Positions 7,003 to 13,604 of a DNA stretch of 14,661 nucleotides are shown here, one piece after another. Source of the DNA: Bacteroidaceae bacterium (GTDB taxonomy: Bacteria; Bacteroidota; Bacteroidia; Bacteroidales; Bacteroidaceae); assembly GCA_900770705.1 (NCBI GenBank), contig CAAGLF010000073.1, positions 1 through 14,661 of the forward strand, given 5' to 3'. Below the pieces are notes generated by a model that was not told the origin of the DNA, ran no database searches, and saw only the letters and a list, made by a program, of their open reading frames with translations. The translations under genes were made by a program, and so were the position numbers. Every line of letters begins with the position of its first letter. Positions within the stretch are counted from its first letter, which is position 1.

Positions 7003-7929
7003 CTATTTGTCTTTCTTTCCGAAGACGGAGAAGTGGATGTAGCGCTTGGGATGTGCCTTGAAATCGATGAGCAGACTGTCGGCACTCTTCATCGTGCTGT
7101 TGAGGTTGTCGTAGACGCCACGGTCGTTGAGGAAAAGGCCGAGGGTATTGTCGTTGCTTTTGAGCTTGCTGTCGAGCTGGTCGGTGAGTGAGTTCATCTG
7201 TGCCGTGAGTGTCTGTGCATTGTGCAGTGTCTGGTCGATGGTAGCCATTGTGCCTGCTATATCAATGTCGGCCAGATTGTGTGTCAGTTTGTCGGCATTG
7301 GCTGAGGTGCTGGCCAGGTGGGTCATCATTTGTGGCATCTTTGTGCTGGCCATCTGGTTCAGACTGACAGAGGCTTCTTTGAGCTCAGCGGTGATGTCTG
7401 CGGTGTTTTGCAGCGTTTGCAGCAGGGCTGGGTCGGCTGTCAGTCGGTTGAGGTTGGAGAGAATGGAGTCGAGTTTGGGCAGCATGCTGACAACGACGGG
7501 CATAAGCTCTTCAGCCTTGGCCATCATTCCGCTGTGCATAGCTCCGCTGATGGTGTCGCCCGGTGCGAGCAGGGCGGTGGGGTTGGCACCCAGCAGCAGG
7601 CTCATCTTGACGCCGCCCATCAGTTCGGTCTCGAGTTCGGCTGTGGTGCCTTGGGGCACGTTCATACTCTTGTTGAGCTCGATGGCTACGATGACCTTTC
7701 CGTTTCGGGCATAGTCGTAGTCAATGCTGCGGACAATGCCTACGGGATAGCCGTTGGCGTAGACGGCATTGGAGACGGCGAGGCCGTGTATGTGGTCGAA
7801 GGCCACGTGGTAGGTGGCGGTGGAGGAGAAGATGTTCTTCCCCTTGAGGAAATTGATGCCGATAAAGAGCAGTATGGCTGCCACGATGGCTGTGAGGGCG
7901 ATTTTGACTTCTTTGGTAAAGTATTTCAT
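7003..7929 (-). CDS. MlaD/MCE-domain protein, inner-membrane anchored
   Basis: The 308-residue protein starts at the ATG at 7929 (MKYFTKEVKIAL), directly before one membrane helix at about 8-25; this matches the family N-terminus. An MCE domain at about 38-130 follows (YHVAFDHIHGL, ANGYPVGIV, MGGVKMSLL), then a long helical, coiled-coil-like stretch at about 135-270. The C-terminus HPKRYIHFSVFGKK is of a type I associate with this phylum. MCE proteins form periplasmic rings or tubes that carry lipids between membranes, normally with an MlaE permease and MlaF ATPase. Neither is in the window, so this is an orphan copy. It lies 47 bp after the amidase gene and 75 bp before dnaA and is probably co-transcribed with the amidase, which suggests an envelope role. 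Its exact cargo cannot be read from sequence. Confidence 0.85.
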   Translation of the reverse strand: MKYFTKEVKIALTAIVAAILLFIGINFLKGKNIFSSTATYHVAFDHIHGLAVSNAVYANGYPVGIVRSIDYDYARNGKVIVAIELNKSMNVPQGTTAELETELMGGVKMSLLLGANPTALLAPGDTISGAMHSGMMAKAEELMPVVVSMLPKLDSILSNLNRLTADPALLQTLQNTADITAELKEASVSLNQMASTKMPQMMTHLASTSANADKLTHNLADIDIAGTMATIDQTLHNAQTLTAQMNSLTDQLDSKLKSNDNTLGLFLNDRGVYDNLNSTMKSADSLLIDFKAHPKRYIHFSVFGKKDK

Positions 7930-7976
7930 CGTTTCGGTTCTTGGGTGGAGATTGTCTTTGTTGGGGAATACATTCT

Positions 7977-9161
7977 TTATTTCTGCCGGCTTTCGCGGCG
8001 TGCAGTTGCGGTGTCTATCCGCTTGCCGGCCTTGAAGGCAACGACGAAGCAACCTGGAAATTGCTGGCTTAATTCCCGCTGTCGGCGCAGGGCTTCGGTG
8101 TAGGAGGCTGTTTGGCCTGCGGTGTATTTGTATTGCTGTCCGTCCTTATAGTAGTCTACATCGGTCAGTCCGCCCAGGCGTTTGTCGGTGACCGGTATTT
8201 TTTTCTCGCTGACGAAGATCTGTACCTTGAATACGGGCGCTTCGGCGTCGACAGCTTGTGCTGTCTCCGGCTGGGGATTGGAGTCCGGATGTGGCTTTGC
8301 CTCCGGTTGGGGTTCTGGCTTTGGCTGGGCAGACGGCTCGTCCTCCACGGGACGGGGGATGAGCAGGGGGTGCTTGCTGTGGGCACTCCGGTAGCTCAGG
8401 AATCCGTTGTATATGCTTTGGCTGAGCTTGCGTACTCCCTCCTCGGAGTTGAGATAGCGTTCTTCGTCGGGGGTGGAGATAAAACCCAGTTCGGTGAGCA
8501 CGGCAGGCATTGATGTCTTGCGGAGTACGAGGAAACCGGCCTGGTGGACTCCCTTGTCTCTGCGGCCGGCGTGACTGACGTATTGCCTCTGGATGTCGCG
8601 GGCCAACTCTACGCTTTGCTTCATATAGTTGTCCTGCATAAATTCGAAGATGATGTAGCTTTCGGCCTTGCTGGGGTCGAAGCCTTCATAGGTCTGTTCG
8701 TAGTTGCTTTCGTAGGTGATGACGGAGTTCTCGCGCTTGGCCACCTCGAGGTTGGCTGCTGCCCGGGCCATACCGAGGGTATAGGTTTCCGGTCCGTAGG
8801 CGATTCTTCCTCCCGGCAGTGCATTGGTGTGGATGGAGATGAACATATCGGCCTTGTTGCGGTTGGCGATGTCGGCCCGTTCCTGCAGGGGGATGAAGAT
8901 GTCCGTCTTGCGGGTGTAAATCACACGAACGTCGGGGCAGTTCTGCTCTACCAGCCGGCCGAAGGCCAGGGCTACGCTGAGGTTGATGTTCTTTTCCTTG
9001 GAGAATGCCCCTACTGCTCCGGCGTCGTGCCCGCCGTGTCCGGCGTCGATGACGAGCGTGAACTTCTTCTCTCCGCTTTCTGTATGACTGTGACGGGCGG
9101 AGAGGGGGAGTGCGGAGAGCAGCAGTGTGATGGTATATAGGACGATTCGGAGTGTTTTCAT
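7977..9161 (-). CDS. N-acetylmuramoyl-L-alanine amidase with C-terminal SPOR-like domain
   Basis: With the ATG at 9161 the product has 394 residues. It begins with a signal peptide (about 1-22, MKTLRIVLYTITLLLSALPL...), the reason for preferring this start over one 99 bp upstream. The Amidase_3 domain (about 34-258) holds the zinc ligands His42 and Glu56 (DAGHGGHD, KEKNINL), His111 (SIHTNA) and the catalytic Glu224 (LTELGFIS). It would cut the bond between MurNAc and the stem peptide in the periplasm during cell separation. A Pro/Glu/Lys/Gln-rich linker (about 268-305) leads to a C-terminal domain (about 309-380, VFKVQIFVS...CFVVAFKAG) that looks like a SPOR peptidoglycan-binding domain. A promoter-like TAACTTTG lies just upstream at 9183-9190. 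The mlaD-like gene follows after 47 bp. Confidence 0.9.
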   Translation of the reverse strand: MKTLRIVLYTITLLLSALPLSARHSHTESGEKKFTLVIDAGHGGHDAGAVGAFSKEKNINLSVALAFGRLVEQNCPDVRVIYTRKTDIFIPLQERADIANRNKADMFISIHTNALPGGRIAYGPETYTLGMARAAANLEVAKRENSVITYESNYEQTYEGFDPSKAESYIIFEFMQDNYMKQSVELARDIQRQYVSHAGRRDKGVHQAGFLVLRKTSMPAVLTELGFISTPDEERYLNSEEGVRKLSQSIYNGFLSYRSAHSKHPLLIPRPVEDEPSAQPKPEPQPEAKPHPDSNPQPETAQAVDAEAPVFKVQIFVSEKKIPVTDKRLGGLTDVDYYKDGQQYKYTAGQTASYTEALRRQRELSQQFPGCFVVAFKAGKRIDTATARRESRQK

Positions 9162-9182
9162 TGCGTAGGCAGAAACGCGGGG

Positions 9183-9190
9183 CAAAGTTA
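9183..9190 (-). promoter_or_regulatory. Probable -7 promoter element for the amidase gene
   Basis: On the minus strand this reads TAACTTTG, an exact match to the Bacteroides -7 consensus TAnnTTTG. It is 21 nt before the amidase start codon, which would give a short leader. An A-run lies directly upstream. No clear -33 TTTG was found at the expected distance, so the amidase may also be read from upstream rluA transcripts. Confidence 0.45.
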
Positions 9191-9241
9191 CGTTTTTTTT
9201 CGGGAAACGTATGGGGTAGGCCCCGGCTTTTCTTTCCCTAC

Positions 9242-9928
9242 CTATGTGAAGATGTTCCAAAGGGGGAGTGCGGGATAGGGGGCTGTGACCTCTACAGGCT
9301 TGTGTGATACGGGGTGTTCAAATTCTATTCTCCGGGCATGGAGGCAGATGCTGCCGTCGGGATTGGAGCGTGGAGCACCGTATTTCAGGTCTCCCCGGAT
9401 GGGTGCTTCGGCAGTGGCCAGCTGGCAGCGTATCTGGTGGTGCCGGCCGGTGTGGAGGTGTACTTCGAGCAGTCGGTAGCGTTCGGAGCGGGCTATCTCG
9501 TGGTAGTCGAGTACGGCGCGTTTGCTGCCGGGCACTTCGCGGAGATGGGCATAGGCTTTGTTCTGCCGTTCGTTGCGGGTGAGGTAGTGTTCGAGTTCCA
9601 CGGTGTCGCCCGGGCAGGGGCAGGCTGCGGCTTCAGGGGTGAGGGGTACGATGGCGTGATAGGTCTTTCTTACCTTTCCGTTCCGGAAGAGTTCGCTCAT
9701 CCGCGCCAGGGCTTTGCTGGTGCGGGCAAATACTACAATGCCGCTGACGGGGCGGTCGAGCCGGTGGACTACGCCGAGGAATACCTGGCCGGGCTTGGCG
9801 TATTTTTCCTTGATGTAGCTTTTTACGGTGTCGCTCAGGGGGCAGTCGCCGGTCTTGTCGCCCTGTACGATTTCGCCTGCGGCCTTGTCCACGATAATCA
9901 GGTGGTTGTCCTCGTAGAGTATGTTCAT
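9242..9928 (-). CDS. RluA-family RNA pseudouridine synthase
   Basis: The 228-residue single-domain enzyme has the RluA signature HRLDRPVSG with the catalytic aspartate at Asp58. The later family motifs are also present: RKTYHAIV near 87, the LLEVHLHTGRHHQIR segment near 152-166 and the IRGDLKYG segment near 177. It lacks an N-terminal S4 RNA-binding domain, so it belongs to the short RluA/TruC/RluC-like branch. It converts specific uridines in rRNA or tRNA to pseudouridine in the cytoplasm; the target site cannot be told from sequence. The upstream gap of 158 bp to fabG holds a long inverted repeat, so rluA may begin a new transcript. The amidase gene follows after 80 bp with its own promoter-like element. 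Confidence 0.9.
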   Translation of the reverse strand: MNILYEDNHLIIVDKAAGEIVQGDKTGDCPLSDTVKSYIKEKYAKPGQVFLGVVHRLDRPVSGIVVFARTSKALARMSELFRNGKVRKTYHAIVPLTPEAAACPCPGDTVELEHYLTRNERQNKAYAHLREVPGSKRAVLDYHEIARSERYRLLEVHLHTGRHHQIRCQLATAEAPIRGDLKYGAPRSNPDGSICLHARRIEFEHPVSHKPVEVTAPYPALPLWNIFT

Positions 9929-9969
9929 TGGTGGGGAGGAGTGTGGTGAAAAAGAAGGGGGTAAAAGGG

Positions 9970-10042
9970 CTGACGGACAAGCAAGTGGCTGCCAGCCGAA
10001 GTGTTCGGCGCAGACAGCCGGGTTTACTTGCTTGTCCGTCAG
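9970..10042. repeat. 17-bp perfect inverted repeat with nested hairpins, possible fabG terminator
   Basis: CTGACGGACAAGCAAGT at 9970-9986 is exactly matched by its reverse complement at 10026-10042. The 39-nt loop contains GGCTG/CAGCC (9987-9991 with 10015-10019) and GCCGAA/TTCGGC (9995-10000 with 10004-10009). The RNA would thus fold as one long stacked hairpin of about 73 nt. It lies 45 bp after the fabG stop codon and is followed on the minus strand by pyrimidine-rich DNA with T-runs (CCCTTTTACCCCCTTCTTTTT), consistent with a terminator. The stem is longer than termination needs, so a dispersed palindromic element is also possible. Confidence 0.8.
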
Positions 10043-10086
10043 GGGAAGTGGTTGTCAGCCAGCCAGTAGGGATGGCCGGTCTGTTC

Positions 10087-10833
10087 TTACATGTTCATAC
10101 CGCCGTCTACCTGGATGACCTGTCCGCTGACATAGCTGGAGAGGTCGCTGGCGAGGAAGGTAGCCACGTTGGCGATGTCTTCGGGCTGTCCGCCGCGGCG
10201 CAGGGGTATCTTGTTGCACCAGTCCTTGCGTACTTCGTCGGGGAGGGCGGCTGTCATTGCTGTCTCAATGAATCCGGGAGCGATGGCATTGGCGCGGATG
10301 CCGCGGCTGCCCATCTCCTGTGCCACGCTTTTGGCCAGGGCGATGAGTCCGGCCTTGGAGGCGGCGTAGTTGCTTTGTCCGGCATTTCCGTGGACGCCTA
10401 CCACGGAGGCCATGTTGATGATGGATCCGCTGCGCTGACGTACCATGATAGGGGTGGCGGCGTGGATGAAGTTGAAGGCGGACTTGAGGTTGACGGCTAT
10501 CACGGCGTCCCACTGGCTTTCGGTCATACGGAGCATAAGGCCGTCCTTGGTGATGCCGGCGTTGTTGACGAGGATGTCGATGGATCCGAAGTCGGCGTGT
10601 ACTTGCTTCACCACGTCTTCTGTCTCCTGGAAGTTGGCGGCGTTCGAGGCGTACGCCTTGCATTTTACGCCCTTTGCTTCGATTTCCTTGCGGGTGGCTT
10701 CGCCGTTTTCGTCGATGATGAGGTCGGTGAATGCGATGTTGGCGCCTTCTTCGGCGAATTTCAGTGCGATGGCTTTGCCGATGCCGCGTGCGGCTCCGGT
10801 GATGAGTGCGGTTTTACCTGTTAAGAGTCCCAT
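10087..10833 (-). CDS. fabG: 3-oxoacyl-[acyl-carrier-protein] reductase
   Basis: The 248-residue classical short-chain dehydrogenase carries the NADPH-binding TGAARGIG at 12-19, NNAG at 90-93 and the catalytic tetrad Asn115, Ser143, Tyr156 and Lys160 (YAASK). The C-terminus (VSGQVIQVDGGMNM) is typical of FabG. It reduces 3-oxoacyl-ACP in the fatty-acid elongation cycle in the cytoplasm. The gene follows the tetR-family gene by 58 bp with no terminator between, so the two are probably co-transcribed and the regulator may control this step. The other fatty-acid genes are not in the window. A different substrate cannot be excluded from SDR motifs alone, but length and motif spacing fit FabG well. 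Confidence 0.93.
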   Translation of the reverse strand: MGLLTGKTALITGAARGIGKAIALKFAEEGANIAFTDLIIDENGEATRKEIEAKGVKCKAYASNAANFQETEDVVKQVHADFGSIDILVNNAGITKDGLMLRMTESQWDAVIAVNLKSAFNFIHAATPIMVRQRSGSIINMASVVGVHGNAGQSNYAASKAGLIALAKSVAQEMGSRGIRANAIAPGFIETAMTAALPDEVRKDWCNKIPLRRGGQPEDIANVATFLASDLSSYVSGQVIQVDGGMNM

Positions 10834-10891
10834 GTTATTTGCTTTATTGGTGTTTGTATGTTCTTATATATAATTATTGTGTAGAGGGCCG

Positions 10892-11488
10892 CTATGCGTC
10901 GGTTCGCGCCGTGCCGAGCACGCGGCGGAGTATTTCCATTACGATGGGCATGCTTTCCTCTTCGGAGAGTCCGCGTCCCAGTCGGTCGTAGATGTAGGGC
11001 ACTTCGAGACCTTTGACGGAGTAGTGGATGATTTCGGCCAGCAGGGCCGTGTTGTCTATCCGGAACTCTCCGCTCTGTTTGCCTTCTTCGAGCACGCGGC
11101 GGATGATGGCGAGTTCCTCGATGTCGAAGGCTTTTCGTATTACTTCTACCTGCCAGATGTTGCGGAAGAACTCTGCGCGCAGGCTTCCGTTGCGGGCCAC
11201 TATTTCCCGTATCATGTTCAGGTGGGTGTAGATGAGCAGCAGCAGTTTCTGTTCGGGTGTGGTGGGGCGTGCGGCCACTTCGTCCATCCTGTCTGAGAGG
11301 AGTTCGAGTTCACTGGCAATGACGGCCGACAGTATTTCCTCCTTGTTGCGGAAGTAGGTGTAGAGCGTTCGCCGCCCTTTGCCGGAGGCTTGGGCGATGT
11401 CGTTCATTGTGGTGGCGTCGACGCCGTTGCGGGCGAAGAGTTCTCGGGCCACTTCTACCAGTCGTTGTCGGGTTTTCGTGATGGACAT
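10892..11488 (-). CDS. TetR/AcrR-family transcriptional regulator
   Basis: The 198-residue protein has the TetR N-terminal helix-turn-helix: ARELFARNGVDATTMNDIAQASGKGRRTLYTYFRNKEEIL at about 14-53, split here only for description, with the recognition helix around GKGRRTLYTYF. The rest (about 60-195) is an all-helical ligand and dimer domain without recognisable motifs, as usual in this family. The gene precedes fabG by 58 bp, and its own promoter region holds a 7-bp-arm inverted repeat abutting the -7 element. Autoregulation and control of fabG are therefore the simplest inference. The ligand is unknown; an acyl-CoA or fatty acid would suit the partner gene, but nothing in the sequence shows it. 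Confidence 0.92.
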   Translation of the reverse strand: MSITKTRQRLVEVARELFARNGVDATTMNDIAQASGKGRRTLYTYFRNKEEILSAVIASELELLSDRMDEVAARPTTPEQKLLLLIYTHLNMIREIVARNGSLRAEFFRNIWQVEVIRKAFDIEELAIIRRVLEEGKQSGEFRIDNTALLAEIIHYSVKGLEVPYIYDRLGRGLSEEESMPIVMEILRRVLGTARTDA

Positions 11489-11582
11489 TTCTCTTGTGTG
11501 GAGGGGTGAGTGGGTGGCTGCCAGCGTGTCGCCCCTGCCTCGACCCGGTGGGGGATGGGGGGGAGTGGAGGCTTCTCTAAAA

Positions 11583-11605
11583 GCACACTATGGCTTACAG
11601 TGTGC
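11583..11605. promoter_or_regulatory. Palindromic probable operator of the TetR-family regulator
   Basis: GCACACT (11583-11589) and AGTGTGC (11599-11605) form a perfect inverted repeat of 7-bp arms with a 9-bp spacer, 23 bp in all. It shares its last base with the TACTTTTG element at 11605-11612, so it would cover the transcription start of the tetR-fabG unit. This size and position are usual for TetR-family operators. Binding by this regulator is inferred, not shown. Confidence 0.6.
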
Positions 11606-11636
11606 AAAAGTATGGCTTTTTTTTCACTGTACCAAG
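11605..11636 (-). promoter_or_regulatory. Promoter of the tetR-fabG unit
   Basis: Minus-strand TACTTTTG at 11605-11612 matches the Bacteroides -7 consensus TAnnTTTG. About 20 nt upstream is CTTG (three of four bases of the -33 TTTG), with an A8 run between. The start codon at 11488 is about 117 nt downstream, giving a leader of roughly 110 nt. Confidence 0.6.
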
Positions 11637-11643
11637 CGGAATG

Positions 11644-12129
11644 CTACCTTTTTCCCGCGCAGGCAGCGGTGGCGGTGTGGGGCTTGCGTGTGGCGGAGTG
11701 TCGGCCTTCGAGCTCGCTGTCGGCGATGTTGGGGTCGAGCGCGAGTGCGGCTTTTAGGTCTTCTGCGGCTGCGGCGGTGTCCCCGAGGCGGTATTTCAGG
11801 GCACCGCGTGCTTTGAGCAGTGGGGCGGAGTGTGGATGGAGTGTGACGGCACGGTCGTAGAGGGTGAGTGCTTCTTCGGTTTTTCCTTCGGCGATGGAGA
11901 GTGCGGCGGCTGTGAGGAAGTCTTCGGGCCGGGCAGCGGAGTGTGTGGTGAGTTCCAGGGCATCGGCCGTGGCTTCGGCGGCCATTCCGGCGGCGAGCAG
12001 CAGGTCTCTGCGGCAGCGCAGGGCTTCGGGACGGTTGTTCCCCTCGTCGAGCCATAGGGTGGCCTGTGCCACGGCCAGGGGCAGGTTGCCCTCCCGGATG
12101 GCGGCGAGTGTCTGTTGTTGGTGGGACAT
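11644..12129 (-). CDS. Small TPR-repeat protein
   Basis: The 161-residue protein has no signal peptide or membrane segment. At least two tetratricopeptide repeats are visible: about 71-100 (FLTAAALSIAEGKTEEALTLYDRAVTLHP, shown in part) and about 104-137 (LLKARGALKYRLGDTAAAAEDLKAALALDP). Residues 5-60 look like a degenerate repeat pair (Ala- and Leu-rich helices). TPRs form protein-binding scaffolds; the partner is unknown. The last 20 residues are basic and low-complexity. The gene follows the EamA transporter gene after 65 bp and ends just before the tetR promoter. I cannot assign a specific role. Confidence 0.8.
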   Translation of the reverse strand: MSHQQQTLAAIREGNLPLAVAQATLWLDEGNNRPEALRCRRDLLLAAGMAAEATADALELTTHSAARPEDFLTAAALSIAEGKTEEALTLYDRAVTLHPHSAPLLKARGALKYRLGDTAAAAEDLKAALALDPNIADSELEGRHSATRKPHTATAACAGKR

Positions 12130-12194
12130 TGCTTGTTTTTGAGGTGTATATTAATATATGTGTTTGCTTTGGGCTGACGCCAGAGGGGGCGGAT

Positions 12195-13106
12195 TCAGCT
12201 GCCGCCGTTTCTGCCTCGTGTGATGATGATGATGATGACGGCCGGTATGATGAGGAGTATGCCGGTGACTACGTTCCACGTGAGGGGTTCGCTCAGCAGC
12301 AGGCAGCCCAGTGCCACCGCGGTGAGGGGTTCGAGTGCACCGAGTATGGAAGTCATCGTGGAGCCTATCCGCTTGACGCTCACTACGAGGCAGAGGTTGG
12401 TGACGACTGTGCAGACTACGGCGAGACTCAGCAGGTCCATCAGTTGCAGGCTGGTGGTGATGGGGCGCAGTTGCTGCTGCCTGAAGGCGTCGGCGGCGAA
12501 GATGAGGCTGCCCAGTGCCATCACGTAGAAGGTGAGTTTCAGTCCGTTCATGTCGCGCACTCTCGAGCGGCCTACGCGGATGATGTAGAAGGCATAGCAG
12601 AGGGCGGAAATCAGTTCGATGACGACGCCGCGCCATTCCGTGCCATGTGTGCCGCCGGGCCAGGACAGTACGGCTACGCCGCCTACGGCCATTCCCACGG
12701 CAAGCAGGGTGGAGAGTTTGCGCGCTTCGTGGTAGAATGCCATCATTATGAGTGCGGTCATCACGGGATACATAAAGTGGAGTGTGGTGGCTACGCCTGA
12801 GTCCATATAGTTGTATCCCTCGATGAGGAAGAGTGCCGCCCCGTCGGACAGGAAGGCGAGATACATCAGTGTGACGAGCTGGCCGCGGGTGATGCGGAAG
12901 CTCTGGCGGCGCAGCAGCATGATGCCGCCGATGATGAGGGTGGCCAGTGCGAAGCGGTAGAAGAGGATGGAGGCGTCGGGCATTTGGTCCGTGGTGGCAG
13001 CCTTGATGGGGAGGGTGAAGGTGGGTATCAGTCCGTAGCATACGGCTGCCACGAGTCCGCATAGGGTGCCTTTCCGTGCAGGAGACATTTTCTGAATGGA
13101 TGTCAT
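12195..13106 (-). CDS. EamA/DMT-superfamily transporter
   Basis: The 303-residue inner-membrane protein has about ten hydrophobic segments arranged as two five-helix EamA repeats (about 11-147 and 158-296). Typical features include the N-terminal LCGLVAAVCYGLIPTF, FYRFALATLIIGG at about 49-61 and LGALEPLTAVALGCLLLSEPLTW at about 255-277 (shown in pieces), which holds the family's LEP and SEPLT motifs. Members export metabolites or amino acids; the substrate cannot be read. The C-terminus ends in six Ile and a short basic tail, encoded by an ATC-rich run. The ATG at 13106 is used; an ATG six codons later is also possible. A TACTTTTG promoter element lies 47 nt upstream. The TPR gene follows after 65 bp. 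Confidence 0.88.
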   Translation of the reverse strand: MTSIQKMSPARKGTLCGLVAAVCYGLIPTFTLPIKAATTDQMPDASILFYRFALATLIIGGIMLLRRQSFRITRGQLVTLMYLAFLSDGAALFLIEGYNYMDSGVATTLHFMYPVMTALIMMAFYHEARKLSTLLAVGMAVGGVAVLSWPGGTHGTEWRGVVIELISALCYAFYIIRVGRSRVRDMNGLKLTFYVMALGSLIFAADAFRQQQLRPITTSLQLMDLLSLAVVCTVVTNLCLVVSVKRIGSTMTSILGALEPLTAVALGCLLLSEPLTWNVVTGILLIIPAVIIIIITRGRNGGS

Positions 13107-13152
13107 GGTGTGAGGGTGTGTGGAGGGAGAATATACCTTTTGTCTGCGCTGG

Positions 13153-13160
13153 CAAAAGTA
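13153..13160 (-). promoter_or_regulatory. Probable -7 promoter element for the EamA-TPR unit
   Basis: On the minus strand this reads TACTTTTG, an exact match to TAnnTTTG and identical to the element ahead of the tetR-family gene. It lies 47 nt before the EamA start codon. No clear -33 TTTG is present at the usual distance. Confidence 0.5.
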
Positions 13161-13357
13161 CTAAAAAGTGCGGGAAATGCCGTCGGTACGTCCCCGTTAA
13201 TTTGTTTGCCGGGGGGGAATGTCAATGCAGTTCACCGTTCACTTTGTTCACCTTTTTTCCGGGGTGGCGGTGAGCCTTGCCTCATACGCCTCTCCTCCCG
13301 GTCGACGGCGCTGCCTCCTCTTTTCGCCTCTTCCCGACGCTGAGTCCCCGCCCCTTT

Positions 13358-13432
13358 GAGGCTCAGGGACAGGGCTTCGAAGCCCCCCGACGCCACCAGC
13401 TGTCGGCCAGCCTGCGTCCTCGATTGAGCCTC
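13358..13432. other. Three-stem inverted-repeat structure, candidate structured RNA or remnant
   Basis: GAGGCTCA (13358-13365) pairs with TGAGCCTC (13425-13432). Inside are the 14-bp palindrome GGGCTTCGAAGCCC (13372-13385) and a second hairpin, CCGAC/GTCGG (13387-13391 with 13402-13406). Together they make a closing stem with two internal hairpins. It could be a structured RNA, a 3' processing signal for pfl transcripts, or chance in GC-rich sequence. No known RNA family is recognised. Confidence 0.4.
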
Positions 13433-13604
13433 TTCGCACAGGGCTTCTATGGATGTCCCGGCTACAATATGTTCGATGATATGTCCGGACCCCGCGCGGA
13501 TCTGCTGCCCCGGCCCGTCGGCGTCGGAGGTGACAGGTGCTGCCGTATTCGGCGCCTTGGCCGCTGGGTGCTGCCGTAAGGGAAGGCTGATGTATGTCTA
13601 AAGG

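Larger units (their letters stand above)
13107..13604. other. 498-bp gap without a convincing gene; structured and repeat-containing
   Basis: No reading frame here has recognisable protein features; the open frames are short, Arg/Pro/Gly-rich and likely by-products of GC-rich DNA. What it does hold, from low to high coordinate, is a promoter element (13153-13160), three GTTCAC motifs (13230, 13237 and 13246), a nested inverted-repeat structure (13358-13432) and a 12-bp exact direct repeat GGTGCTGCCGTA (13536-13547 and 13567-13578). The last lies just past the pflA stop codon. The gap separates pflA from the EamA gene. Confidence 0.6.

Noticed and set aside
7930..8052. N-terminal extension of the MlaD-like protein to a start at 8052
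   Set aside because: It would overlap the 3' end of the amidase gene and add a polar stretch before the family-typical MKYFTKEVKIAL start.
9162..9260. N-terminal extension of the amidase to a start at 9260
   Set aside because: It would put 33 extra residues in front of a clear signal peptide, overlap the end of rluA, and place the TAACTTTG promoter element inside the gene.
12150..12162. TATATTAATATA palindrome as an operator before the TPR gene
   Set aside because: It is a short AT-only self-complementary stretch in a 65-bp gap within a likely operon; chance is sufficient.
12221..12239. Phase-variable microsatellite at the end of the EamA gene
   Set aside because: The run has only five GAT units, is in multiples of three so cannot shift the frame, and simply encodes terminal Ile residues of a membrane segment.
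13248..13439. A 63-residue minus-strand gene in the pflA-EamA gap
   Set aside because: The product is an Arg/Gly/Pro-rich low-complexity chain with no recognisable domain; the DNA is better explained by inverted repeats.
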